Shown piece by piece: positions 33,744 through 42,126 of a stretch of 43,926 bases of DNA. Position 1 is the stretch's first letter. Each line of letters starts with the position of its first letter. The notes under the pieces were generated by a model. It saw nothing but the letters and a program-made list of their open reading frames with translations, did no database searches and was not told the DNA's origin. The translations under genes were made by a program, and so were the position numbers. The stretch is from Caldilineaceae bacterium SB0661_bin_34 (GTDB lineage Bacteria > Chloroflexota > Anaerolineae > Caldilineales > Caldilineaceae): NCBI GenBank assembly GCA_009841145.1, contig VXMJ01000100.1:1-43926 (forward strand), given 5' to 3'.

Positions 33744-35522
33744 TCAAATGTTCCGGACCTGAGCCAGGTCGAACACCCGGCCGGTAATCGTGTCCATGAT
33801 CAGGGTCCGGCATTCCGCAACCCGGGAGAAATCGCCCACCGCACCGTAGATGGCCAGCCAGTCGTGCGTACATCCTTCCGGCAGCATGGCCGCGACGGTC
33901 TCTGCGCTGCAGCCCGTGATCAGGCCCAGGCTGTGGCTCGCAAACTCGATGCACTCCGGCGTGAACTTGGGCGCCACCAGGATGCAGTCCTGCGGATCGA
34001 CGATGCCGTTGTGCAGGATCTCCGCCAGCTGGACACAGGAGCCCATGACCCGCTTGCTGCCTTGGCCGACTCCCTTGAACAGGGGACGGGTGGCACTCCT
34101 GACGGTGATCATGTTGGTCATGCCGGACTGGCCGATGACAGTGCCCGCAGTGATCACGACCCGGTCCCCTTCCTCTACGAGGCCGGAATCCAGGGCGCGG
34201 TCGATGGCATCCTGGATCACCTCGTCCGATGTGTCGTGATCCTCGGCCGGCAGGCTCTGGATGCCATGGTGGACCGTCAGCATGCTGCGCACCCGCGGGT
34301 TGGGCGTGAGGGCGACGATCGGCACGGACGGGCGGAAGCGGGACAGGTTCTTGGCCGTACCGCCGGAGGCCGTGGGGGTCAGGATGGCGGAAGCGCCCAC
34401 GGCATCCACCAGGTGGACCGTGGACCTGGCAACGGAATCGGCAATGCCTTCCGCGGGATCGTCCGAATCGCTTTCGGACCGGAGCAGCGGGGTGACGAAC
34501 TCGTTCTCGACGGCCGTCACGATGGAGGCCATGGTGCGAATTACGTGTGCCGGGTCGCGGCCCATGGCGGTTTCGCCGGACAGCATGATGCAGTCCGTGC
34601 CGTCGATCACCGCGTTGGCCACGTCGCTGGCCTCGGCGCGGGACGGCCTCGGATTGTGCATCATCGATTCCAGCATCTGCGTGGCCGTGACGACCGGCAT
34701 GCCCGCCAAGTTGCAGCGGCGGATCAGATCCTTCTGAATGAGCGGCACCCGTTCCGGACCGGTTTCGATGCCCAGATCGCCTCGGGCCACCATGATGCCG
34801 TCCGACAGTGCCATGATGTCGTCGATGGCCGTCACGGCACCGGGCTTCTCGATCTTGGACATGACCGGGATCGGCATGGCCCCTGTGGGCAGCAGGCCGT
34901 ACATCAGGCCCTTGACTTCGGCCACGTTCTCGGGGCCCTGCACAAAACTGAGCGCGATCCAGTCCGCTTCCTGCTGCACCGCGAATTCCAGGTCCACGCG
35001 GTCCTTGTCCGTCAGGGGGGAGACAGCGGCCCGGTCGTTGAGCAGGTTGATGCCTTTGTTGTCCCTGAGCAGGCCGCCGTGGATAACCTCGGCCCGGATC
35101 CTGGTTCCGGTGATGTCGAGGATGGCCAGCTCCAGCAGCCCGTCGTCGATCACGAAGTGGTCGCCTCGGGCCACCATGTCAAAAAATTCCTCGGCTTGGA
35201 TCGGGATCCGGTTTTCGGTACCGGGCTCGCGGTTTAGGTCCAGGGTGATGGAGGCGCCTTCCTTTAAATCGACCCCGCCGGTCTGCATGACGCCGGTGCG
35301 TAGCTTGGGGCCCTGGAGGTCGGCCATGATGCCAACAGTGCGCCCCAACTGTTCCGCCAGGCTTCGCACAAGCCGGATGGTGCGGGCATGGGATGTGTGG
35401 GTGCCGTGGCTCATGTTGACCCGCGCCACATCCATCCCGGACCGGATCATGTCGGCCAGGACAGCCCGACCCGAGGATGCCGGGCCGAGGGTGCAGACGA
35501 TCTTGGTGTGGCGCACGCTCAT
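33744..35522 (-). CDS. pyk: Pyruvate kinase with extra C-terminal PEP-utiliser-like domain
   Basis: A 592-residue pyruvate kinase that converts phosphoenolpyruvate and ADP to pyruvate and ATP. Catalytic features are present: ARVNMSHG (33-40), MADLQGPKLRTG, MSKIEKPG with the active Lys223, MVARGDLGIETG, TATQMLESM and IMLSGETAMG. The usual enzyme ends near residue 476. Here about 116 further residues follow (VMGSCVQLAEILHNG; CILVAPKFTPECIEFA; DTITGRVFDL), resembling the swivelling PEP-utiliser domain fused to some bacterial pyruvate kinases. The G-G-x-x-S-H histidine segment of that domain is not recognisable (GCSAETVAAM instead), so it is probably regulatory or structural. The start at 35522 fits MSVRHTKIVCTLGP. 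It lies within the hexuronate cluster, close to its neighbours on both sides. Confidence 0.93.
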   Translation of the reverse strand: MSVRHTKIVCTLGPASSGRAVLADMIRSGMDVARVNMSHGTHTSHARTIRLVRSLAEQLGRTVGIMADLQGPKLRTGVMQTGGVDLKEGASITLDLNREPGTENRIPIQAEEFFDMVARGDHFVIDDGLLELAILDITGTRIRAEVIHGGLLRDNKGINLLNDRAAVSPLTDKDRVDLEFAVQQEADWIALSFVQGPENVAEVKGLMYGLLPTGAMPIPVMSKIEKPGAVTAIDDIMALSDGIMVARGDLGIETGPERVPLIQKDLIRRCNLAGMPVVTATQMLESMMHNPRPSRAEASDVANAVIDGTDCIMLSGETAMGRDPAHVIRTMASIVTAVENEFVTPLLRSESDSDDPAEGIADSVARSTVHLVDAVGASAILTPTASGGTAKNLSRFRPSVPIVALTPNPRVRSMLTVHHGIQSLPAEDHDTSDEVIQDAIDRALDSGLVEEGDRVVITAGTVIGQSGMTNMITVRSATRPLFKGVGQGSKRVMGSCVQLAEILHNGIVDPQDCILVAPKFTPECIEFASHSLGLITGCSAETVAAMLPEGCTHDWLAIYGAVGDFSRVAECRTLIMDTITGRVFDLAQVRNI

Positions 35523-35552
35523 GAGCGGGTTTCCGTCTGTCCGGCCCGTGGC

Positions 35553-36542
35553 TCAGCCGTCCAGTTGTCCCAAATCAATCCGGTTGTCGGCCAGCAGTTC
35601 CCCGAAGTGGGCGGCTGTGTCGGCGATGCCCTGCGGCAGGGGCGTGTGCGGGACCGTACCCAATATGGAGCGCAGGCCTGATACGTCCATGTCGTGCGGA
35701 AACGGGAGGGGACTGTTGTCCGTCCATGATAGGTCGGCCGACGGAAACTGGTGTCGCAGCTCGGTGACAAACTCCTGCACGGTGACGACATCGTTGCGCA
35801 GGTTGCAGGCTGCCGCGCCGCGATGGCCGCTGCGCGCGCACGCGATGAAGATCCGGGCGGTGTCGGCGGCCAGCTGCAGGGCCACCGGTCCGTCGAAGCG
35901 CAGCGTGTAGGGCCGTCCCGCCACCGCGGCCAGGATGGCCTTGGCGATGTCGGACGTCATGCCCTGATCGCGCGCCACTCCGTAGACGATGTAGGGCCGC
36001 AGGCCGACACTGGACACGCCGTACTCCTCCCAGTAGACGCGCAGCGTGCCCTCGTTGGCCTGCTTGTAGACACCGTACAGCGTATCCGGCACGAGGCGGG
36101 CGCTGTCCGGCACCGGACTCTCCGGATAGAGTTCCGGCACCCCGAAGACGGCCTGGGAACTGGCATAGCTGAAGCCCCGGATCCGGTCGCCGGCCTCCTT
36201 GACCGCCTCGCAGATGTTGACCGTGCCCACCACGTTGACCATGGCGCCCAGGGTCGGGTTGGCGCGGCAGAACGGAACCTGCAGGCCGGCCAGGTGGATG
36301 ACGTGGGTAACACCTTCATCGGCCACCATGCGTACGACGGCGTCCCGGTCCGTGACGTCCAGCTGCCGGAATTCGACCGCGGCAAGTTCCTCCTCGCTCA
36401 TGACCAGGGCCGGCCGCACCGGATCGTCGCTGAGGTCTGTGGCAACGACGCGTGCGCCGTCCTGCACCAGCGTGCGCAGTACCCAGGCGCCGATGCACCC
36501 GAAGGAGCCGGTGATCAGAAAGGTTTCGTCGGAATGCGGCAT
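35553..36542 (-). CDS. NAD-dependent epimerase/dehydratase (extended SDR)
   Basis: A 329-residue extended short-chain dehydrogenase. The Rossmann glycine motif TGSFGCIG is at residues 11-18, the catalytic Ser is in YASSQAVFG (about 128-129), and Tyr156-x-x-x-Lys160 is in LYGVYK. It oxidises or epimerises a sugar or nucleotide sugar with NAD. In this setting, between tagaturonate epimerase and pyruvate kinase with a galactarolactone-type enzyme downstream, a uronate or aldose dehydrogenase role is attractive. The sequence is not clearly the uronate dehydrogenase family, however. I chose the ATG at 36542 because it places the Rossmann motif at the normal distance; the frame to 36608 overlaps the neighbouring gene. 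Confidence 0.8.
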   Translation of the reverse strand: MPHSDETFLITGSFGCIGAWVLRTLVQDGARVVATDLSDDPVRPALVMSEEELAAVEFRQLDVTDRDAVVRMVADEGVTHVIHLAGLQVPFCRANPTLGAMVNVVGTVNICEAVKEAGDRIRGFSYASSQAVFGVPELYPESPVPDSARLVPDTLYGVYKQANEGTLRVYWEEYGVSSVGLRPYIVYGVARDQGMTSDIAKAILAAVAGRPYTLRFDGPVALQLAADTARIFIACARSGHRGAAACNLRNDVVTVQEFVTELRHQFPSADLSWTDNSPLPFPHDMDVSGLRSILGTVPHTPLPQGIADTAAHFGELLADNRIDLGQLDG

Positions 36543-36600
36543 GGGACTGGAAGCGGTTGAGGTGAAGACGGTCCGAAGGGACGTATGTCCCGTGTGCCGG

Positions 36601-38139
36601 TCAGACAAACGGCTGCAGATGCTTGATGAAGTGCGTGATCAGGAGTTCATTGTACTTGGCCGCGCCGGACCTGAGAGTCGCCATGAAAGGCGGGCGCAGC
36701 TCAGGGTCGTTGAGGACCGAGCCGAAGGTCACGTGCAGCACCTGCCGGGTGTGGAAGTCGTTGAGCACCGAGGGGAGGTCGCGGTTTGCCATGGTCCGCC
36801 ACGGGTCCATGCGGTCGAGTTCGGCCGACACGTGGTAGGCCTGGCGATCCTCCGGGTACCGATCCACCGCGAAGGCCAGGATGCTGCGCATCAGGTCCGG
36901 GTCCAGGTGGCCGATCGTGCGCACGGCCTCCAGGTAGCTGGTGCCGGCGGTCTTGAGATGAATCAGGTCTCCGCCCAGTTCGGCGGCGATCGGGTAGATG
37001 CTGAACTTGTCCGAGCCGGAGTGCAGGCTGAGCTTGTACGGGCCGAAGTGCCGCGATACCGCGATGTGATCCGCCCAGGAACGGGCGAACTCGTCCAGGT
37101 CCCCGATGAAGTCCACGCCCTTCTCGAACATCCCGGTGTAGCGGGGCGCCAGACTGACCACCGGCACGTCCAGCCGCTGCAGTTCCGCGCCAATATAGAT
37201 GTGTTCCGTCAGCGACGTGATGGTGGCCGTCTCGTCGACGCTCATTTCGAGGTCGTAGGGCGTGTCGCCGCACAGATCGGCCAGGTGGCGCGCCATCCGA
37301 ACCGTGTGGGACAGCGAGGGCCCGTACTTGCCGGCGGCGCGCAGGACATCCTCTTCGCTCAGGGTTACCGAGCGGTCGCCCAGATCCAGGCTCAGGCCCG
37401 CCAGCCGCTCGCAAAGGTCCGTCGGCGAACTGTCCAGGACGGCCCAGTCCAGGGCCGCCACCTTGTGCTGGACGGTGGCCATGTCGCAGGTGTTGGCTTC
37501 GTCGTCCACGCGGTCGCCCGGATCAATCGTGAAGAAGGTGAACCCGGCCGCATGGCAGACATCGATGTCCGCCGGTTCCTTGAGATGGTCTGCGTCGGCG
37601 CCGTAGCCGTGTTGCCAGCCGCACTGCAGGACGCCCCACATCGCATCGTCGACGACTTCCTGCGGCGTGCGCCCGGTCCGGTCGTTTTCGCGGATGGACT
37701 GCTGGGCCAGGATGGGGAAGAGAGGATGGACCGTTTGGCCGTCCGCATCCGTTCGGGCGATGGCCTCGAAGGCACCGATGTGCCCCGGCGTGGCAATGCC
37801 CAGCCGATCCCCGGTTCCCGCCGACTTCGCCAGTTGGCACGGTATGGGACTGAGCCACGCAAGCCTGGTTCTGAGGGCCGCGGCATTCGCGGGGTCGGCC
37901 TCTCCCAGGGTCAGTTGGCAGTCTCCGGCATCCGGTGCGGTCGCGGCCTGCGTCCGGCCCTGCAGGATCGGAGCGGAGCCCGGGGCATGGGCCTGCCCGG
38001 CCACCAGGTCCACCCCGTGACGCCCGACAAAGAACAGATCGTCGCCGTCGATGGTGACCGAGGCGGAATGGATGTCGAGCGATGTCGTTTCGGCCAGCCA
38101 GGAACAAAGGGCCTCGGTCGAGGCGGATGCGAATGTCAT
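36601..38139 (-). CDS. uxaE: Tagaturonate epimerase (UxaE-type)
   Basis: A 512-residue protein with the pattern of the UxaE family described in Thermotoga. Key segments are DRLGIATPGHIGAFEA (about 109-124), QQSIRENDRT, ADADHLKE, FFTIDPGDRVDDEAN, DLEMSVDETATITS and LSLHSGSDKFSIYP, with many His/Asp/Glu metal-ligand candidates. It interconverts D-tagaturonate and D-fructuronate, joining galacturonate breakdown to the glucuronate branch. GGAGAG lies seven bases before the ATG at 38139. The next gene upstream encodes a D-mannonate oxidoreductase that uses fructuronate, a coherent two-step module. Confidence 0.85.
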   Translation of the reverse strand: MTFASASTEALCSWLAETTSLDIHSASVTIDGDDLFFVGRHGVDLVAGQAHAPGSAPILQGRTQAATAPDAGDCQLTLGEADPANAAALRTRLAWLSPIPCQLAKSAGTGDRLGIATPGHIGAFEAIARTDADGQTVHPLFPILAQQSIRENDRTGRTPQEVVDDAMWGVLQCGWQHGYGADADHLKEPADIDVCHAAGFTFFTIDPGDRVDDEANTCDMATVQHKVAALDWAVLDSSPTDLCERLAGLSLDLGDRSVTLSEEDVLRAAGKYGPSLSHTVRMARHLADLCGDTPYDLEMSVDETATITSLTEHIYIGAELQRLDVPVVSLAPRYTGMFEKGVDFIGDLDEFARSWADHIAVSRHFGPYKLSLHSGSDKFSIYPIAAELGGDLIHLKTAGTSYLEAVRTIGHLDPDLMRSILAFAVDRYPEDRQAYHVSAELDRMDPWRTMANRDLPSVLNDFHTRQVLHVTFGSVLNDPELRPPFMATLRSGAAKYNELLITHFIKHLQPFV

Positions 38140-38241
38140 ATGACACTCTCCGGCCGCTTGGGCGGCTTTGAAGCGAGGCGCGCTGGCTGCGCGGGTCCCG
38201 CCGGGTGGGTGCGTACCGGTACCGTGCGGACAGGCTGGTGA

Positions 38242-39057
38242 TCAGACTCCCGAATAGGCGGAGAAGCCGCCGTCGACCGGGATTACAGTGCCCGTCACGA
38301 AGCGGCTGCCGTCGCCGGCCAGCCACACTGCGATGCCGGTCAGTTCGTCCGGCTCCCCGAACCTGCCCATCGGGGTATGGTCGACGATCTGTTGGCCGCG
38401 GGCCGTCAGCGAGCCGTCCGGCTCCATGAGCAGGGCGCGGTTCTGCTCGCCCACGAAGAAGCCGGGTGCAATTGCATTCACGCGGATGCCCGGCGCGTGG
38501 TTGAGGGCGAGTTCCACGCTCAGCCACCGGGTGAAGTTGTCGATGGCCGCCTTGGCTGCGGCATAGCCCATGACCCGGGTCAGCGGCTGCTGGGCCGCCA
38601 TGGACGATATGTTGATGATGGATCCCCGTCCCTGGCCGGCCATGGGTTCGGTGAACACCTGGGTGGGCAGGAGGGTGCCGGTCAGGTTGAGCCCCACCAC
38701 CTGATCAAAGGCCTCCCGCGACAGCCCGAAGAACGAAATGTCGCCGAAGACAGTGGCCTCGGGCACGTTGCCGCCGGCTGCATTGACCAGAATGTCGACC
38801 GTGCCGCCCTGGTTCAGCGTTTCCGCGCGGGCCTGGAGCAGCGAGTCGCGGTCCAGAACGTCGGCCGGGACCGCGAATGCGGATCCGCCTGCTCCCTCGA
38901 TCTCCCCGGCCACCTCTGCGGCACGAGCGGCGCGGCGGCCCAGAATGCCCACGCGGGCTCCGGCTGCAGCCAACCCCCGGGCCATGGCTCCGCCCAGGAC
39001 GCCGGTGCCGCCTGTGACGACGGCGGTCCTGCCTTTGAGGGAGAAGGGATGGGTCAT
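38242..39057 (-). CDS. SDR-type D-mannonate oxidoreductase (fructuronate reductase, YjmF-like)
   Basis: A 271-residue classical SDR. It has TGGTGVLGG at residues 15-23, NAAGGN near 92-97, catalytic Ser151/152, and Tyr165-x-x-x-Lys169 in GYAAAKA. The segment APGFFVGEQNRALL, the HTPMGRFGEPDEL motif and the C-terminal PVDGGFSAYSGV are hallmarks of YjmF-type D-mannonate oxidoreductases, which reduce D-fructuronate to D-mannonate with NAD(P)H. I chose the ATG at 39057; it overlaps the propeller gene stop by four bases (ATGA), showing translational coupling. It lies directly upstream of tagaturonate epimerase. A mannonate dehydratase and KDG kinase are not in the window. Confidence 0.87.
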   Translation of the reverse strand: MTHPFSLKGRTAVVTGGTGVLGGAMARGLAAAGARVGILGRRAARAAEVAGEIEGAGGSAFAVPADVLDRDSLLQARAETLNQGGTVDILVNAAGGNVPEATVFGDISFFGLSREAFDQVVGLNLTGTLLPTQVFTEPMAGQGRGSIINISSMAAQQPLTRVMGYAAAKAAIDNFTRWLSVELALNHAPGIRVNAIAPGFFVGEQNRALLMEPDGSLTARGQQIVDHTPMGRFGEPDELTGIAVWLAGDGSRFVTGTVIPVDGGFSAYSGV

Positions 39058-39911
39058 GCCGACGTTCCGTTGAGATTGACCTTCCGCAAGCCGTCCTGGC
39101 TGCCGGCCCAGACCTTGCCGACGGCTTCCTGCAGCACCAGGCAGGGATCTTCGCCTTGCAGCGGTGTCCAGTTCAGGCCATCGGGGGAATGCCACAGGGT
39201 TTCGGCATCGCTCATCACGAAGCCGCCTCCGGCCAGGGCCGTCAGCGCGTTAATCTGTTCGGGGGTGTTGTCAAGGCGGCGGAAGCGGCGGCCCTGATCG
39301 TCCGAGAACCAAAGCCCGTCGGTTTCCGTGCCGGCCAGCACGATGTGGGTGGTGTGGAAGCGGCTGTCCACGGCGGCCACCTGGAACGCGCCCTCTGCGC
39401 CCTCGCAGCGCTTCCAGCCGCGTCCTGCGGCCGGCGAGCGGTAGAAGCCCTCGTCCGTGCCGGCGAAGGCCAGCCGCCAGCGGGGCCAGGCATCCCGCGG
39501 CCAAGGCGGAGCCCAGCAAATGTGCAGGACGGCGAGGCTGCGCAGGCCGTAGTTGCACACGTAGAACCCCTCGCCGCGATTGGCCGAGCGCAGGATGCCC
39601 TTGTCCTCGGTGCCTGCGAGTACGATGTGGGAGTCCGCCACATCCGGTGCCGCGGCGATGGCCACCACCGGACTGTCCACGAAGTCCATCCAGGCGGCCT
39701 GCCAGGTCTGTCCGCCGTCCCGGCTGAAGGCGACCCCGTGCGGAGCGCCGCCCACCAGCACCCGATCGTCCAGGCTGTCCGTGGCGTACAGATGGCTCTC
39801 CGGCTGGATGACTTCCGTCAGGTCCCCTTCGGCTCCCACGCTGAACATGCCCTGGGGACCGGCGGCGAAAAAGCCCGCGTGTGCCTCGGACAGGGAAAGA
39901 ATGATGCTCAT
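39054..39911 (-). CDS. BNR/Asp-box beta-propeller-like protein
   Basis: A 285-residue protein made of repeated units with the form V-L-A-G-T-x-x-x-G-(I/L)-x-x-S-x-(D)-x-G-x-x-(F/W). Examples are VLVGGAPHGVAFSRDGGQTW, IVLAGTEDKGILRSANRGEG, FAGTDEGFYRSPAAGRGW and IVLAGTETDGLWFSDDQGRRF. These look like Asp-box/BNR propeller blades as in sialidases and Ycf48-like assembly factors. No signal peptide is seen, so it is probably cytoplasmic. It is coupled to the D-mannonate oxidoreductase gene through an ATGA overlap and follows the chaperonin-like gene by 47 bases. It could be a sugar-binding or scaffold protein; the function is unknown. Confidence 0.65.
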   Translation of the reverse strand: MSIILSLSEAHAGFFAAGPQGMFSVGAEGDLTEVIQPESHLYATDSLDDRVLVGGAPHGVAFSRDGGQTWQAAWMDFVDSPVVAIAAAPDVADSHIVLAGTEDKGILRSANRGEGFYVCNYGLRSLAVLHICWAPPWPRDAWPRWRLAFAGTDEGFYRSPAAGRGWKRCEGAEGAFQVAAVDSRFHTTHIVLAGTETDGLWFSDDQGRRFRRLDNTPEQINALTALAGGGFVMSDAETLWHSPDGLNWTPLQGEDPCLVLQEAVGKVWAGSQDGLRKVNLNGTSA

Positions 39912-39958
39912 GGCAATGTTGTGGTCCGTTTTGGAATGGCTCCGGCGTCCCCGAAGGA

Positions 39959-41632
39959 CTATTCGTTGGGGCTAAAGGACTGTTCCGGTTCCTTGTGGTA
40001 CACGATCGTGTCCGTGGTGATGGCCATGATGGCGTTGCTGACCGCGGTCTGCAGAACCCTGATCATGGTTTCCGCCACATCGAAGATGGAATGTTCGAAG
40101 GCGTCCACCACCTCCCCCTGCACGGCGTCGAACGTGGTGCGCGGCCCGGCGTCGAAGATGCGTTCGAGGTAGACCTTGGTGTTTTCCACGTACGCATTGC
40201 GCAGAATCTGCTCGAGCGGTGCCGTCAGGGACCGCAGCAGCACCTGTTTGCCGGCCCGCCATTCGGGGTTGGAGTCCAGGTCGACGCTGGCGCAGGCATG
40301 GGTATAGCCGGCTGCCGCGCCCGGCAACACGCCCCCGCGTTGCGCGGTGGACAGCACGTTGACGGTCCGCTTGGTCAGTTCCGACAGGAGTTCCCGCTCG
40401 ACCTTGGAATCCGCTCCGATCTTGATTTGGCCAACGCCGCCGGTCAGGGCCGAAACGCGCCGCACGGTCATCTCGTAGTCGTCGTGATCGAGCGACATCT
40501 CCTCCAGTTGGGTCTGCAGTTCCCGCACGCGTGCCTGGGTCTCGGGCCCGAACTGGTGGGCGGCCTGGACGTACATGCTGTCCCGGTCCACTTCGGAGCG
40601 GAACACAATGCCCAGGTCGTCCGCGGTGATGTCCTCGACCGACTTGGCGATATCGCTGCCCACAATCGTGGAACCGGTCAGCAGTTCCAGATCCAGGTAG
40701 GCCAGGCGTCGTTCCTCGCCGACAAACTTCATCTGCGCGGCCGAGATGGGGATCTTGCCCTGCTGCTTGGCTTTCGAGTCCTTCTTTTCCAGTGCGGACT
40801 CGTCGAAGTCGGCCATGTCGGGCGGCCGGTTGTTGGCCATCAGGATACCGATGATCTGGTCGCTGAAATGGTTGGCCAGGATGGTCAGGGATTCGGCACC
40901 GGCCTGTTGGGCGGCCTGCAGGATGGCGATGATGTCCACCGGATCCTCGAGCCGCTTGTCCACCAGGGCCATGCGGCCCGTGGGCATGACGGCCTTGCGG
41001 TTGGCCTTGTCGGTGTAGAAGTGCATCGACGCAATCTGCGCCTTGTAGTGGCCTCCGGGGTGGTAGTACTGCTGGAGGTAGGGGGCCACGAACTTGTGGA
41101 CGTTGACATGGGCCTCGGTCCCCAGCATGTAGCTCATCTCGCCCAGGACCTGGGCCAGATCCGGATCATCGATGATGCCTCTGGCGACATGGGACAGTTG
41201 GTTCTCGTCTTCCACAGGCTGGGCGCTCTGCTTCAGATAGGCGACCACATCCTCGGTGGCGGCCCGGATCCCGTTGGCCAGTACGATGGGGCTCTCGCCG
41301 GCGGCGATCAGGCGCTGGCTCTCGTCGAAGAGGGTTCGGGTCAGGATCGCGGCCACGGTGCCGCCGTCCCCGATTTCCTGGCCGACCTGCCAAATCATCC
41401 CGCGCATGAACATGGCGCCGACATCGGTGTCCGGGGCGCCCAATTCAATAATCCGGCGGACGGCCGTCGAGGAGTCGTTCAACAACTCCGTCTTTTGTCC
41501 GACGTTGGGCTGGTTGGCCACGACTCCGCCAACAGGTCCCAGGGTGGGGGACAGCAGGTCGGCTATCGCATGGATACCGTTCCCCAGATGCCGACGAGCC
41601 TCGGCTCTAACCGCGATTCGTGGTACAGGCAT
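39959..41632 (-). CDS. Divergent Cpn60/GroEL-family chaperonin paralog
   Basis: A 557-residue protein aligning along its whole length with GroEL. TLGP is at residues 30-33, the same numbering as GroEL. GDGGTVAAIL (Asp89) matches the nucleotide-binding DGTTT loop, and GGVGQIKIGADSKVERELL and GGVLPGAAAGYTHA match the region around the catalytic aspartate. By alignment by eye, the position of GroEL Asp398 is occupied by Arg/Lys in TKRTVNVLSTAQRGG, and DGTTT has become DGGTV. ATP hydrolysis is therefore probably lost or strongly changed. The C-terminus is QSFSPNE, without a Gly-Gly-Met tail. No groES gene and no CIRCE element are nearby. It heads a run of sugar-acid genes, an unusual setting for a chaperonin. 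Confidence 0.8.
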   Translation of the reverse strand: MPVPRIAVRAEARRHLGNGIHAIADLLSPTLGPVGGVVANQPNVGQKTELLNDSSTAVRRIIELGAPDTDVGAMFMRGMIWQVGQEIGDGGTVAAILTRTLFDESQRLIAAGESPIVLANGIRAATEDVVAYLKQSAQPVEDENQLSHVARGIIDDPDLAQVLGEMSYMLGTEAHVNVHKFVAPYLQQYYHPGGHYKAQIASMHFYTDKANRKAVMPTGRMALVDKRLEDPVDIIAILQAAQQAGAESLTILANHFSDQIIGILMANNRPPDMADFDESALEKKDSKAKQQGKIPISAAQMKFVGEERRLAYLDLELLTGSTIVGSDIAKSVEDITADDLGIVFRSEVDRDSMYVQAAHQFGPETQARVRELQTQLEEMSLDHDDYEMTVRRVSALTGGVGQIKIGADSKVERELLSELTKRTVNVLSTAQRGGVLPGAAAGYTHACASVDLDSNPEWRAGKQVLLRSLTAPLEQILRNAYVENTKVYLERIFDAGPRTTFDAVQGEVVDAFEHSIFDVAETMIRVLQTAVSNAIMAITTDTIVYHKEPEQSFSPNE

Positions 41633-42126
41633 GGCAGAACACCAAAGGGGTGATGCAAAAGGGTAGGTTGCAACGGGCGGGGCAGTGCCGCATAGGGCAC
41701 CGGGATGGAAGATTGCAGGCGAGCCCGGCCGCGCCGACCCGGTATCTTAAGTCGAATCCGGTCCGGGCAACAACAATCCATCGGGATCGTATGCGCCCGT
41801 TTGCCCGCCCGACCAGGTGCCGCAGATGCGAACAACCCCCCGCCTGCGGCGTCCGGCCGGTATCCGCCATGGTCATCTGCCGGCGGGCAGCCACAAGGCG
41901 GTCGGCTGTTGACATTCGTGGACGGCAGCGTACTTCCTGTACCTGTTGGAAGGGACTTGTGTACCTGATTCGCCAGAGGGCATGCCATGTTCACGGTTCC
42001 ATGGTCTGCCGCACGAATACATCCTCGCTGTGCAGCAACCTCCGTTCCTCGGGTCGGGGGGATGCTCACTTGTGTCTCCTGCTGACACATGGCCAAACGT
42101 GTCCGTTCCCTTGGACAGAGGCCTAT
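41633..42126. other. Upstream region of the chaperonin-headed gene run, no gene
   Basis: These 494 bases hold no supported gene. Overlapping frames on both strands (for example 41563-42096 minus) are low-complexity. The promoter for the long minus-strand run should lie near 41640-41750, but I see only a minus-strand TTGCAA without a matching -10. No inverted repeat of the CIRCE type is present. Confidence 0.45.

Noticed and set aside
33393-35237. 614-codon plus-strand open frame opposite pyruvate kinase
   Set aside because: Antisense of a clear pyruvate kinase; the composition is that of a reversed GC-rich gene.
36199-38241. 680-codon plus-strand open frame opposite the tagaturonate epimerase
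   Set aside because: Antisense of two recognised genes; no start signal and no domain.
39995-41653. 552-codon plus-strand open frame opposite the chaperonin paralog
   Set aside because: Antisense shadow; the minus-strand product aligns with Cpn60 along its whole length.
41735-41775. T-loop-like GTCGAATCC string suggesting a tRNA
   Set aside because: The flanking bases do not pair as a T stem, and no acceptor or anticodon arm can be built.
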